Source: Candidatus Nealsonbacteria bacterium RBG_13_36_15 (GTDB lineage: Bacteria; Patescibacteriota; Minisyncoccia; Minisyncoccales; RBG-13-36-15). Taken from it: DNA of 24,766 nucleotides. A program made the position numbers and the translations under genes. The notes below the pieces were generated by a model. That model did not search any database, had not been told where the DNA came from, and saw only the letters and a list, made by a program, of their open reading frames with translations. Numbering within the stretch: position 1 is the stretch's first letter; the number at the start of each line of letters is the position of its first letter. Shown one piece after another: positions 12,655-20,607 of this stretch. The stretch lies in the NCBI GenBank assembly GCA_001819145.1, contig MHLV01000009.1, positions 315-25,080 on the forward strand, given 5' to 3'.

Positions 12655-13203
12655 TCATTTTGAAACCTTAACTTTAGCGGGCCTAATGACTTTGTCATTT
12701 AATAAGTAGCCTTTTTGAACTTCTTCTATTATGATGCCGGGTTCGGAAAATTCGCCCTCCTTCGCCGAGGCTTCGGAAGGACTAACTTCCTCAATAACCT
12801 CATGGAAGTTGGGATTAAACTTCTCCCCTATTGCTTTTATCTCCTCCACGCCTTGCGATTTCAAAAAATCTAAAATCTGATTTTTAATTTGGAGCAAACC
12901 TTTTACATTACCATCATCCCTTAAACCTTCTGGCATTTTTTTTTCAGTTATTTCAAAATTGTCCAAAGTTGGCAATATTTTTAAGATGAACTCCATATTT
13001 AAATATTTCAAAAAATCTTTCATCCTTTCTTTTTCTTCTTTTTTATAATTCAAAAAGTCAGCCCTTGCTCTCTGCCAGCCAGCCAAATATTCCTTAGCTA
13101 ACCTTTGGCATTCTTCTAACCCTTCTTTTGATTCTTTGAGTTCTAAATCCTCCTCCTCTTTATTATTTTCTATTTCTTTTTCTTCTTTAATATTATTTTC
13201 CAT
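12655..13203 (-). CDS. grpE: Nucleotide exchange factor GrpE
   Basis: A 182 aa protein that exchanges ADP on DnaK. An acidic disordered start (1-about 30, ENNKEEEDLEL) leads to the long dimer helix (about 30-90, LAKEYLAGWQRARADFLNYKKE with the usual coiled coil). The C-terminal beta domain follows, with its signature NPNFHEVIEEV and IIIEEVQKGYLLNDKVIRPAKVKV. An in-frame insert (SPSEASAKEGEFSEP, about 140-155) coincides with a GC-rich hairpin; this loop usually varies in the family. The Shine-Dalgarno AAAGGAT sits before the ATG, and a strong 10-bp hairpin in the leader separates it from the HNH gene. Confidence 0.95.
   Translation of the reverse strand: MENNIKEEKEIENNKEEEDLELKESKEGLEECQRLAKEYLAGWQRARADFLNYKKEEKERMKDFLKYLNMEFILKILPTLDNFEITEKKMPEGLRDDGNVKGLLQIKNQILDFLKSQGVEEIKAIGEKFNPNFHEVIEEVSPSEASAKEGEFSEPGIIIEEVQKGYLLNDKVIRPAKVKVSK
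12759..12780. repeat. GC-rich palindrome inside grpE
   Basis: CCTTC pairs with GAAGG around an inner GCC/GGC stem in an otherwise AT-rich gene, in frame and coding for part of the SPSEASAKEGE loop. It shares the TTCGCC/GGCTTCGG vocabulary with the elements in ctpA and dnaK. Confidence 0.5.
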
Positions 13204-13218
13204 TTTTGATCCTTTGAT

Positions 13219-13244
13219 TAGACTCAGGATTAACCCTGAGTCTA
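13219..13244 (-). promoter_or_regulatory. Strong hairpin in the grpE leader
   Basis: A perfect 10-bp stem TAGACTCAGG/CCTGAGTCTA with a 6-base loop lies between the HNH stop and the grpE start. The minus-strand 3' side continues ATCAAAGGATC without a T tract, so it is not a standard terminator. The ribosome site is just outside the stem, so it could be a processing or translational-control element. Confidence 0.55.
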
Positions 13245-13257
13245 TCGAACGGGTTAA

Positions 13258-13719
13258 TTAACTAACCTTAAGTTTTTTATTGCAAAACGGACAAAAAACT
13301 TTTTCAAGGTGATTAGGTTCGCCCAAGACAACAATTTCTAAGTTTTTAATTTTATTATCATCTTTAATCTTGTTTTTGTGGCGGACGATTTCATTCCCTC
13401 TTAAATATCTTCCTATAAATTTTTCCATTATCAATCTGTGTTCTGCCACATACCCTTTTTTGGTGGCTGAAGGATGTTTGGGATTATAAACCCAAATAAA
13501 GCCAGAAACATTATCTTTATATTTCCCCCCTCTCCAGTAAGGATTTTGCGATCCCTTATGGCTGCCCTTATAATCTCTGATTTCTCTTATTTCAAATTTG
13601 GCAGCCCATCTTGAAATAGTGGTAATGCCCACTTCGCATTCTTTGGCAATTTCTGAAATGTATAACTCTTCTTTATAATATTTTCCGTAAAGCCAATTTT
13701 TGTCCTGGTACTTTTTCAT
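13258..13719 (-). CDS. HNH endonuclease-like protein with N-terminal HTH and C-terminal CxxC
   Basis: A 153 aa protein. Residues 15-45 form a helix-turn-helix (YISEIAKECEVGITTISRWAAKF). Then comes an HNH_3-type nuclease core: AEHRLIMEKFIGRYL, then EIVRHKNKIKDDNKIKNLEIV with the key His114, Asn116 and the DN pair at 121-122. The first His of the usual VHHxN is replaced by Arg113. A terminal CPFC (143-146) suggests a zinc knuckle. The fold is that of free-standing homing-type HNH enzymes, and no intron or intein is seen. It is the first gene of the grpE-dnaK-dnaJ transcript, with a good promoter upstream, so it would be co-expressed with the chaperones. Confidence 0.82.
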   Translation of the reverse strand: MKKYQDKNWLYGKYYKEELYISEIAKECEVGITTISRWAAKFEIREIRDYKGSHKGSQNPYWRGGKYKDNVSGFIWVYNPKHPSATKKGYVAEHRLIMEKFIGRYLRGNEIVRHKNKIKDDNKIKNLEIVVLGEPNHLEKVFCPFCNKKLKVS

Positions 13720-13756
13720 AATAGTTTATATTATAGCAAATTATACCAAGAGCCAA

Positions 13757-13765
13757 GAGTGCTAA
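13757..13765 (-). promoter_or_regulatory. Half CIRCE operator (HrcA-type) at the start of the chaperone operon
   Basis: The minus strand reads TTAGCACTC, an exact match to the left half of CIRCE (TTAGCACTC-N9-GAGTGCTAA). It overlaps the predicted transcription start of the HNH-grpE-dnaK-dnaJ promoter, exactly where CIRCE sits in other bacteria. The right half is not recognisable (GGTATAATT), so HrcA control is only a suggestion. Confidence 0.4.
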
Positions 13766-13769
13766 TTCT

Positions 13770-13798
13770 ATAGTATCTAAATTCTACTAAAGAGTCAA
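13770..13798 (-). promoter_or_regulatory. Promoter for the HNH-grpE-dnaK-dnaJ operon
   Basis: On the minus strand TTGACT (13798-13793), a 17-base spacer and TACTAT (13775-13770) give a good sigma-70-type promoter. A second TATAAT (about 13740-13745) lies nearer the HNH start but has no matching -35. Confidence 0.65.
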
Positions 13799-13839
13799 AT
13801 TTGCTATATTTTTTTGGCTATATTTGTTAAAATATCTTA

Positions 13840-15468
13840 ATGAAGAATAAGAGGTTATTGATTTTACTGCTTATTTTGGCTATTGCCGCTTTTTTTAGGC
13901 TTTGGCAATTAGATAAAATTCCCCCCGGTCTTTATCCTGATGTGGCTATTTATGCCAATGACGGTTTGAATTCGCTTCAAAACAGAGACTTTAAAGTTTT
14001 TTATCCTGAAAATAACGGCAGAGAGGGTCTTTATATGTGGTTATTGGCCCTCTCTTTTTCAATTTTTGGCGTGAGCGTTTGGTCAATAAAAATTGTTACT
14101 GCCACAATTGGAATTTTAACAGTTTTAGGGCTTTATTTTTTAACTAAAGAAATCCTACAAACTATAAGCTACAGGCTACAAGCTACAAATATTGCTCTTT
14201 TGGCATCTTTTTTTTTAGCAACTTCTTTCTGGCATACTAATTTTTCCCGGATTGGCTTTCGGGCAATTTTAGTTCCTTTTATTTTGGTTTTTGCTTTGTA
14301 TTTTTTGATAAAGGCCTTTAGGACCCAAAAGCTTTCAGATTTTATTCTTTCCGGCATCTTCTGGGGAATGGGTTTTTATACCTATATTTCTTTTAGAATG
14401 GCAGTTATTATTTTGGCTGTAATTATAATTTTAAAATTTATAGAATATCTGAAGAAAGAAAAGCCGGAAATTTCCCGGAGCCATATCTGGAAAAAACTTT
14501 ATTTAAAAGACGGCTGGTGGAAAGTTGATGTATTTTTGATAGTAATTTTTTTGGTTGCTTTACCAATTGGCATCTATTTTCTCCAGCATCCTCAAGATTT
14601 TATGGGCAGGGCAGCTGGCGTTTCAATTTTTCAACAGGGAAATCCGGTTAAAGCCGGTATTTTGAGCCTAATATCCCATTTAGGAATGTTTAATTTTTAC
14701 GGGGATGGCAATTGGCGCCATAATTTTGCCAACTCTCCTATGATCTTTTGGCCGGTTGGAATTTTATTTCTAATTGGTATTATTATTTCAATTAAAGAAT
14801 TAATATTTTCAATCAAGACCAAAAATTGCTCACTGTTTATTGCTTACTGTTTGTTGTTTTCTTGGTTTTTCGCTATGTTGTTGCCCGGAATTTTAACTTA
14901 TGAAGGAATCCCCCACTCCTTAAGGGTAATTGGCGTAATACCAGTAGTTTATATTTTTTCGGCCATCGGCGGTTTTGCTGTTTATCAACGGCTAAAGAAT
15001 ATAATAAAAAACCCCATAGGCCTAAAATTAATTCTTGCTATTTGTTTATTGTTTTTTGTTTTTGTTGGTTTTTCTGAATTTTACAAATACTTTTTTACTT
15101 GGGCGAAAAATGAAAACGTGGAGGGGGCTTTCACAAAAAAATTTGTTGAAATTGGCTATTATTTAAATTCTTTACCGCCTGAAACTGAAAAATATGTTAT
15201 TGTTAATGAACCAGGCGTTCCGGTTCCTTGGCCCAATGGTATCCCCATGCCAGCCCAAACCGTAATGCTTATTGAAAGAACGAAATTTGGCCAACCTAAA
15301 TCAACTTATCTGTTGCCAGAGAATTTAGACAAAATTAAAATAGAAAATGGGGTCGTAATTGTTCCAATGAAATACGACGAAGATCTATTCCGCGAACTTT
15401 CACAAAGATTTCCAGAAGGAGAGATTAAAATAATTGATGGGATTTGGGTGTATAAAATAAATGGCTAA
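13840..15468 (+). CDS. Polytopic GT-C glycosyltransferase (GT39/ArnT-like)
   Basis: A 542 aa integral membrane protein with about eleven hydrophobic helices. The first extracytoplasmic loop after helix 1 has the conserved acidic pattern of lipid-linked sugar transferases (RLWQLDKIPPGLYPDVAIYANDG; Asp34 and Asp41 are candidate catalytic residues), followed by NGREGLYMWLLALSF. Such enzymes move a sugar from a polyprenyl-phosphate donor to a surface acceptor; the acceptor cannot be inferred. A soluble domain (about 440-542) ends the protein. Two tandem 7-bp repeats (14155-14189 and 14823-14857) lie in frame in loop regions and add segments such as TISYRLQATN and NCSLFIAYC. It precedes a second GT-C gene by 25 bases. 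Confidence 0.85.
   Translation: MKNKRLLILLLILAIAAFFRLWQLDKIPPGLYPDVAIYANDGLNSLQNRDFKVFYPENNGREGLYMWLLALSFSIFGVSVWSIKIVTATIGILTVLGLYFLTKEILQTISYRLQATNIALLASFFLATSFWHTNFSRIGFRAILVPFILVFALYFLIKAFRTQKLSDFILSGIFWGMGFYTYISFRMAVIILAVIIILKFIEYLKKEKPEISRSHIWKKLYLKDGWWKVDVFLIVIFLVALPIGIYFLQHPQDFMGRAAGVSIFQQGNPVKAGILSLISHLGMFNFYGDGNWRHNFANSPMIFWPVGILFLIGIIISIKELIFSIKTKNCSLFIAYCLLFSWFFAMLLPGILTYEGIPHSLRVIGVIPVVYIFSAIGGFAVYQRLKNIIKNPIGLKLILAICLLFFVFVGFSEFYKYFFTWAKNENVEGAFTKKFVEIGYYLNSLPPETEKYVIVNEPGVPVPWPNGIPMPAQTVMLIERTKFGQPKSTYLLPENLDKIKIENGVVIVPMKYDEDLFRELSQRFPEGEIKIIDGIWVYKING
14155..14189 (+). repeat. Five-unit 7-bp tandem repeat inside the first glycosyltransferase
   Basis: The units are CTACAAA, CTATAAG, CTACAGG, CTACAAG and CTACAAA. 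They run without gaps and encode part of a polar loop between membrane helices. Confidence 0.8.
14823..14857 (+). repeat. Second 7-bp tandem repeat in the same gene
   Basis: The units are AAATTGC, TCACTGT, TTATTGC, TTACTGT and TTGTTGT, which also form a near-perfect 14-bp duplication (ATTGCTCACTGTTT/ATTGCTTACTGTTT). The match is looser than in the 14155-14189 repeat. Confidence 0.6.
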
Positions 15469-15493
15469 AATGTAATAATATAATAATGTAACA

Positions 15494-17320
15494 ATGGATC
15501 TTTCTAATCGTTTCACTAATTTAATAGCTGTCACCTTATTAGCTGTAATGTTTTGGATGGCGGTTTTCAGCATCAAAGATGATTCTTTGACAATGGACGA
15601 GCTTGCTCATTTGCCGGCTGGTTACTCATATTTATCTCAGCAGGATATGCGGTTGAATCCCGAACATCCGCCTTTAATGAAAGATTTAGCAGGTTTTCCT
15701 TTGTTATTTGTCAAAGGAATTAAATTTCCATCAGATATAGAAAGCTGGAAAGAAGATATTAACGGCCAATGGGTTCTTGGAAACATATTTTTGTTCCAAA
15801 GCGGAAACCCAGCAGATCAAATGATTTTTTGGGGAAGAATACCAATGATTCTCCTCATGATTTTCCTCGGCTTTTTTATATTTAAGTGGGCCAGAGAGCT
15901 TTTTGGAAATAAAGTTGCCCTTCTGTCTTTACTTTTTTATTCTTTTTCCCCCACTTTCTTAGCCCACGGTAGATTAGTAACAACCGACGTGGCAGCAGCT
16001 ACTGGAGTAATTTTAGCTGTTTATTATTTTCTAAAATTTTTAAAAACTCCTGCCTACAAGAATATTATTATAGCTGGTTTAGCTTTAGCCATAGCTCAAC
16101 TTTTAAAGTTTTCTTTGATCCTTCTTTTTCCTTTCTTTGTTATTATTTTCATTTTTTGGATAATATTTAAGGTTGAAAAAGGAAAAATCAGGAAAATTAA
16201 TCAATTTTTCTCTTACGGATTAAAAACTTTTCTGGTTTTTATTTTTGCTTTTCTTTTTATCTGGCCGGTTTATCAATTCCATGTTTTAAACCTTCCAACA
16301 GAAAAAATAGAAGAATACAGCCAGGAGCTTTTAAGAAGCCATCCTCTTAATAAAATTTTAACCAAAGTTCCGATAGTAAAAATAAATAACTCTTCAGAAA
16401 TTATTAACCGGATGGCAGAGAATCCAATTCTTAAACCCTGGAGCTATTATGCTTTGGGTGTTTTTATGATTACAGAAAGGGCGGCTGGCGGCCACACCAC
16501 CTATTTTATGGAGGAAGTTTCAGCTGCGGGTTGGATTCAGTATTTCCCTGTTGTTTATATTATTAAGGAACCTTTGGCTTTTCATATCTTAACTTTAATA
16601 GTTTTGCTTTTTTTTGCCTATTCAATTTCAATGAAAAGGCCATTTTGGCGAAATCCTCTCTTTCGCTTAAATAATTGGGCAAGAGATCATTTTGTTGAGC
16701 TTGCTTTTTTGGTCTGGATTTTAATGTATTGGGCGACAAGTTTAACCAGCAATTTAAATATTGGCGTCCGCCATCTCCTGCCTACTTTTCCTTTTGTTTA
16801 TATCTTGGTTGCGGGCGGAATTATTGCTTTATTAAAAACAGAAGCGAATATTTTACTTAAAGGGGCTAAATACCTAATTTTATTTCTTTTAATTCTTTGG
16901 CAAGCAATTTCAGTTTTTGCAATTTCTCCCCATTTCCTTTCTTATTTTAATGAAATAGTTGGCGGTCCTAGAAATGGCTACATTTATACTGTCAATTCTA
17001 ATTTAGACTGGGGTCAAGATTTGAAAAGACTGAAAAAATGGGTTGATCAACAGGAAATTGATGAAATTTATGTTGATTATTTTGGCGGAGCTGATACAAA
17101 ATATTATTTAGGTAACAAACTTAAACCTTGGCAGGGAAGCTGGGATCCAAAAAAGCTTCCTAAAGGAAGCTATTTAGCAGTTTCTGTTACTTTTTTGCAA
17201 GGCGGAAAAGGTGAACCTGTCCATGGTTTTAACCAGCCTTACGGATATTATCTATGGCTTGATAAATACAAGCCCATTAAAAGAATCGGCTACTCAATTT
17301 ACGTTTACCAAATTAATTAA
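15494..17320 (+). CDS. GT39/PMT-type membrane glycosyltransferase
   Basis: A 608 aa polytopic protein of the protein-mannosyltransferase-like GT-C class. Directly after helix 1 comes the catalytic loop SLTMDELAHLPAGYSYL (Asp35, Glu36, His39), then DMRLNPEHPPLMKDLA (53-63), the strongest family signature. A further loop carries FLAHGRLVTTDVAAATG. The C-terminal part has the SNLNIGVRHLLPTFPF helix and an extracytoplasmic domain with NSNLDWGQDLKRLKKW and YVDYFGG. It probably transfers a sugar from a polyprenyl-phosphate donor onto a protein or glycan outside the membrane. It follows the first GT-C gene closely, so the pair may cooperate on one surface polymer. It converges with ftsQ, which ends 11 bases beyond; the spacer is a TTAATTAA inverted repeat. 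Confidence 0.88.
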   Translation: MDLSNRFTNLIAVTLLAVMFWMAVFSIKDDSLTMDELAHLPAGYSYLSQQDMRLNPEHPPLMKDLAGFPLLFVKGIKFPSDIESWKEDINGQWVLGNIFLFQSGNPADQMIFWGRIPMILLMIFLGFFIFKWARELFGNKVALLSLLFYSFSPTFLAHGRLVTTDVAAATGVILAVYYFLKFLKTPAYKNIIIAGLALAIAQLLKFSLILLFPFFVIIFIFWIIFKVEKGKIRKINQFFSYGLKTFLVFIFAFLFIWPVYQFHVLNLPTEKIEEYSQELLRSHPLNKILTKVPIVKINNSSEIINRMAENPILKPWSYYALGVFMITERAAGGHTTYFMEEVSAAGWIQYFPVVYIIKEPLAFHILTLIVLLFFAYSISMKRPFWRNPLFRLNNWARDHFVELAFLVWILMYWATSLTSNLNIGVRHLLPTFPFVYILVAGGIIALLKTEANILLKGAKYLILFLLILWQAISVFAISPHFLSYFNEIVGGPRNGYIYTVNSNLDWGQDLKRLKKWVDQQEIDEIYVDYFGGADTKYYLGNKLKPWQGSWDPKKLPKGSYLAVSVTFLQGGKGEPVHGFNQPYGYYLWLDKYKPIKRIGYSIYVYQIN

Positions 17321-17331
17321 TCGTTCTTTAA

Positions 17332-18132
17332 TTAATTCCCTCCTCGATATTTATAATAAACGCGGCTGAATCGTAGGTCAATATATTCTAAATCTCCTTT
17401 TCTTTCCGGCGAGATCTCTTCTTTTAAAACTAAATCTAATTTTGTCAGCTGCCAGCTAATATCCTCTTTTAAATTAAAATAAATTTCCCATCCTTCAGCA
17501 ATCTTTATATTCAACCTTTCTGAGTTGAGAATAACAAAATTCTCTATGTTTATGCCAGAATTATTATTAATTTTAATATCAAGAATTGATTTCAAAACAC
17601 CCTCCTCAATAATTTTTTCCCCTAAATTAAAAGAGTTTCTATCCTGTTCGTCTACAATTTTAGGCAAATCTGTTTCTTCTGGCGGCGCTTTCTCAAAGAT
17701 TACCCCTTTATTATCAACCAAAAAACAATTTTCTTTTTTGCACCAAACAGCTAAACCTGACCTTTCTGTCACATTTATATCTATAGTGTCTGGAATTTCT
17801 CGTCTTGCTATAACTTCAGCTATCTGAGGAAAACTATCTAAAATATCTGATTTTATTTCAGTTGTGTTAATTAAAAAAATGCTTTTTGTCTTAAAAAATA
17901 ATAGCCTATTTTCCAGCTTCTTTTCTGTCAACAATTTAATGTTTTCTTTTGAAACCTTATTTTCACCGGTAATAATAGTTTGTTTAACCTGGAAAGTTTC
18001 TAAAAAAAATAAAAAGTAAAAAATAGCGCCAATAATTAGAGTAGTCAAAATTCCCAGCCAAAAAAATCGATTGCGTAAAATCGACTTTTTTCTTTTAAAA
18101 CGGCGAGGTTTTCTAAATTGCCGGGCAACCAT
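17332..18132 (-). CDS. ftsQ: Cell division protein FtsQ/DivIB
   Basis: A 266 aa bitopic protein. A strongly basic cytoplasmic start (MVARQFRKPRRFKRKKS) is followed by one transmembrane helix (about 24-46). A POTRA-type domain comes next (about 49-115: FQVKQTIITGENKVSKENI, with FFKTKSIFLINTTEIKSDI and the PQIAEVIARREIPDTIDINVTER segment). The FtsQ beta domain follows (AVWCKKENCFLVDNKGVIF and the later strand EYIDLRFSRVYYKY). It links the early and late divisome and activates septal peptidoglycan synthesis. It lies 6 bases after femAB, so the two wall-related genes share a transcript. The usual neighbours ftsA/ftsZ are not in the window. Confidence 0.85.
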   Translation of the reverse strand: MVARQFRKPRRFKRKKSILRNRFFWLGILTTLIIGAIFYFLFFLETFQVKQTIITGENKVSKENIKLLTEKKLENRLLFFKTKSIFLINTTEIKSDILDSFPQIAEVIARREIPDTIDINVTERSGLAVWCKKENCFLVDNKGVIFEKAPPEETDLPKIVDEQDRNSFNLGEKIIEEGVLKSILDIKINNNSGINIENFVILNSERLNIKIAEGWEIYFNLKEDISWQLTKLDLVLKEEISPERKGDLEYIDLRFSRVYYKYRGGN

Positions 18133-18138
18133 AAAAAA

Positions 18139-19176
18139 TCAGAGACCCCTTTTTGATTTTCTTATCTTTTCAATTAAATAATTTAACCAATATTTGGAAG
18201 ATAACGGCAAATCCTGGGTTTTAACATATTCTTTCTTATATCCGCCAAAGCCTTTTTTAAATAAAGTTAAACCTGTCCAGGGATGATTTTTAGAATCTGT
18301 TGGAGCAATACCCCAAAAATTATATATTCTGCAGCCTCTGTTTTTAGCTTCTTTTATCGCTTCCCATTGTAAAAGATAAGAAACAGGAATTTTTGGATAT
18401 CTTAAAGAAGAAGCTCCTTGGTGATAAAAAGCAATGTTTTGCCAATAAATTAAAATAGCTGAGGCAATTAGTTCCTCTTTATATTTGCCTAAAAATATCA
18501 TAGTTTGATTATCTGGCAAAAACGCTGAAAATTCATTCTTTAGATATTCTAAAGAGAAAGGAGCGAAATGATGCCTGTCAACTGTTGTCTGATAAAGCTC
18601 GTTGAATCTCTCAATATCTTTAAGGTTTTGAGTTTTTTCTATTGAAACATTTGGGTTTTTCCGGGCTTGGCGGATTAAATAACGGGTGGTTTTACGCATT
18701 CCCATTAATAATTCTTCTTCGTTTTGGGAAATATTCAGCATCCAAGTTAATTCAGGATGCATATGAAGCGGGGCCTTTCTGAAGCCTAAATTTTGAAAAA
18801 TTTCAATATTTTCTTTATTCCTTTCCCAAATCGGACTAATTCTAATAAAACTTGCCCTTTCTTCTTTGGCAATTTTCTTTAATTCTTCTAATAATTTTTT
18901 AAAAATTCCGTATTTAGAAATTAGAAATTGAGAATTGGAAATTTTTATATTTGGCCCGTGCGGACAAAATAAAAAAGTGCCTCTTTTTGCCGAAATTTTG
19001 ATAATTAAAGCTGAACTCACTAGATTATCTTCCGCATAAATCCCTAATCTCCAAATTTTATTACCCATCGTTTTTTGGAATTCTCCCCAATTCCAAGATT
19101 GTAAAAAAGTTTTTTCTTGGCAACTTAAAAGAAAATACTCCCAAATTGTTTTTTTCTTTATTTCGCTAGTTTCCAT
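18139..19176 (-). CDS. FemAB/FemX-type aminoacyltransferase
   Basis: A 345 aa protein with two GNAT-like halves as in FemA/B/X enzymes, which add amino acids from aminoacyl-tRNA to the lipid II stem peptide. Typical segments are TFLQSWNWGEFQ near the start, ELTWMLNIS then MRKTTRYLIRQARK in the first half (matching MRKxTRYxIRKAxK), and IAFYHQGASSL with SYLLQWEAIKEAKNRGCRIYNFWGI in the second. Weaker members act on other acceptors, so the amino acid and target are open. A 7-bp tandem repeat (18914-18941) adds the polar stretch ISNSQFLISK. The gene begins next to a 12-bp inverted repeat and is followed closely by ftsQ. Confidence 0.85.
   Translation of the reverse strand: METSEIKKKTIWEYFLLSCQEKTFLQSWNWGEFQKTMGNKIWRLGIYAEDNLVSSALIIKISAKRGTFLFCPHGPNIKISNSQFLISKYGIFKKLLEELKKIAKEERASFIRISPIWERNKENIEIFQNLGFRKAPLHMHPELTWMLNISQNEEELLMGMRKTTRYLIRQARKNPNVSIEKTQNLKDIERFNELYQTTVDRHHFAPFSLEYLKNEFSAFLPDNQTMIFLGKYKEELIASAILIYWQNIAFYHQGASSLRYPKIPVSYLLQWEAIKEAKNRGCRIYNFWGIAPTDSKNHPWTGLTLFKKGFGGYKKEYVKTQDLPLSSKYWLNYLIEKIRKSKRGL
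18914..18941. repeat. Four-unit 7-bp tandem repeat inside femAB
   Basis: The plus-strand units are TTAGAAA, TTAGAAA, TTGAGAA and TTGGAAA, in frame and encoding NSQFLISK-like residues. Confidence 0.8.
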
Positions 19177-19177
19177 A

Positions 19178-19361
19178 CCCCGTAGGAAATTAAATATTTT
19201 CCGCTGTTATATTAAGATCTTTAAATATTTTTATAGTCATTGTTTTTATGTAATAAAGGGTTTTTGAGGAAGAAAATATTTGAATCTATATGTCCCCGGG
19301 AAACTTAATATTAACGTTTCTTCTTGTCTTATTAACGAAAACCCTCTTGTTTCCTACGGGG
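19178..19361. repeat. 12-bp inverted repeat bounding a folded 177-bp spacer
   Basis: CCCCGTAGGAAA (19178-19189) and its exact complement TTTCCTACGGGG (19350-19361) face each other across the degT-femAB spacer. The left arm touches the femAB start codon and the right arm covers the last codons and stop of degT. Inside, AGGGTTTTTG (19257-19266) pairs with CGAAAACCCT (19336-19345), and AGGAAGAAA (19267-19275) pairs with TTTCTTCTT (19317-19325), giving a nested imperfect hairpin. No open frame of note lies within. It could be a small mobile or REP-like repeat pair or a structured femAB leader. Confidence 0.7.
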
Positions 19362-20607
19362 CATAAGTTTTAAGGAAATCTATAATTTTTTCAGCTTCTT
19401 CTCGAGAAATATTGATATGGGTTGGTAAATTTAAAGTTTTTTTTGCTAATTCTTCAGCTACTGGGCAAAAACCCAATTGATATTGTATCTTATTTAGTTT
19501 TGTATCATGCGGGGCAATCGGCGTTGTATACCAATCCCCTATTAAAAAATTATTACTCCATGCGCGTTTGATAATCTGATGAGCATTTCGATGCTTAATA
19601 GAGAAACGGAGAAAAATATTGTCTTCTTTGCGTCCTGTATCTGGCATTTGGTATTTCGTATTTGATAATTCGCGCGAATAAAAGTCTGCAATTTCTTGAC
19701 GATGCTGATTAAATTTTTCGAGTTTTCTGAATTGATTCAAAGCTAAAATTGCTAAGGCATTTGGCATTTTTTTAGGAAAATAACTGGGTTTCTGCCCTCT
19801 TTTCTCTTTCCAATGAACAGCTTTTGATAATATCTGAAGCCACTGAAAGATAATCAATAGTATTTTACCAATTCTAAAAAAAGAATAACTTGGTAAAATT
19901 AAAAAATTCATTAAGATAGGATGAAGCAACTGTTGAAAAATCCAGAGATTTGAAGAACAGCCGATTTCTTTTTGGAAGCCTTTAAATTTCTGGGCCAGAA
20001 TATCATCATTAGTAATTGCCATCCCGCCGTAAATAGATGAAATTACCTTATCTCGAGAGAAACTAAAAAAAGCTGCCTTTCCAAACAGACCTACGTTTTT
20101 ACCTTTATAAGTTGCCCCCAGAGAATGGGCGCAATCTTCAATTAAAACTATATTATTTTTTTGGCAAATTTCCAAAATTTTTTCCATCTCAGCAGACAAT
20201 CCAAAAGTATGCTGTACCATTAAAACTTTACTTTGAGGGGTAATTTTTCTTTTTAAGTCCTCAATATCAATATTGAAAGTTTTTTCATTACAATCTACAA
20301 AGGATGGTTTGAAACCAGCCCATAGAATTGGATTTACGGCTGCATTACAAGTGAAAGCTTGAAGCAAGACTTCAGTATCTTTCTTAAGGTTTAAAGATTC
20401 TAAAATTGCTAAGAAAGCTGACCTGCCGCTGTTAAAAGAAATAGCATGTTTTACCTCAAAATATTTTTTAAATTCATCCTCTAATTTTTTAATGTTCTCT
20501 CCTTTTTTCCATCTCAAAGGTTGAGAAATTAATTTTAAAGCTAAACCAATGTCATCTTTTTCGGTGTTTGGCGAAAGCGATATAGAAATTGGTCTGAAAT
20601 TAGCCAT
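19354..20607 (-). CDS. DegT/DnrJ/EryC1/StrS-type PLP aminotransferase
   Basis: A 417 aa PLP enzyme of the sugar-aminotransferase family. Key parts are FNSGRSAFLAIL (59-70, cofactor phosphate), EDCAHSLG with Asp158, and FSFSRDKVISSIYGGM with the Schiff-base Lys187. The region after it (about 215-265) holds an unusually hydrophobic segment (LLHPILMNFLILPSYSFF and ILLIIFQWLQIL), which could associate with the membrane. The substrate, usually a nucleotide-linked keto sugar, cannot be read from sequence. Its start overlaps the membrane Mur-ligase gene by 8 bases, tying it to envelope synthesis. A 7-bp tandem repeat (19637-19664) encodes part of a loop (SNTKYQMPDTG). Confidence 0.86.
   Translation of the reverse strand: MANFRPISISLSPNTEKDDIGLALKLISQPLRWKKGENIKKLEDEFKKYFEVKHAISFNSGRSAFLAILESLNLKKDTEVLLQAFTCNAAVNPILWAGFKPSFVDCNEKTFNIDIEDLKRKITPQSKVLMVQHTFGLSAEMEKILEICQKNNIVLIEDCAHSLGATYKGKNVGLFGKAAFFSFSRDKVISSIYGGMAITNDDILAQKFKGFQKEIGCSSNLWIFQQLLHPILMNFLILPSYSFFRIGKILLIIFQWLQILSKAVHWKEKRGQKPSYFPKKMPNALAILALNQFRKLEKFNQHRQEIADFYSRELSNTKYQMPDTGRKEDNIFLRFSIKHRNAHQIIKRAWSNNFLIGDWYTTPIAPHDTKLNKIQYQLGFCPVAEELAKKTLNLPTHINISREEAEKIIDFLKTYAP
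19637..19664. repeat. Four-unit 7-bp tandem repeat inside the DegT gene
   Basis: The plus-strand units are GTATCTG, GCATTTG, GTATTTC and GTATTTG, with a weaker fifth ATAATTC. It is in frame and codes for the NTKYQMPDT loop. Confidence 0.75.

Noticed and set aside
13739..13765. Complete CIRCE operator
   Set aside because: Only TTAGCACTC is intact; the position of the second half reads GGTATAATT, with one match.
17321..17331. Rho-independent terminator between the second glycosyltransferase and ftsQ
   Set aside because: A TTAATTAA inverted repeat is present but the stem is all A/T and overlaps both stop codons, with no clear T tract.
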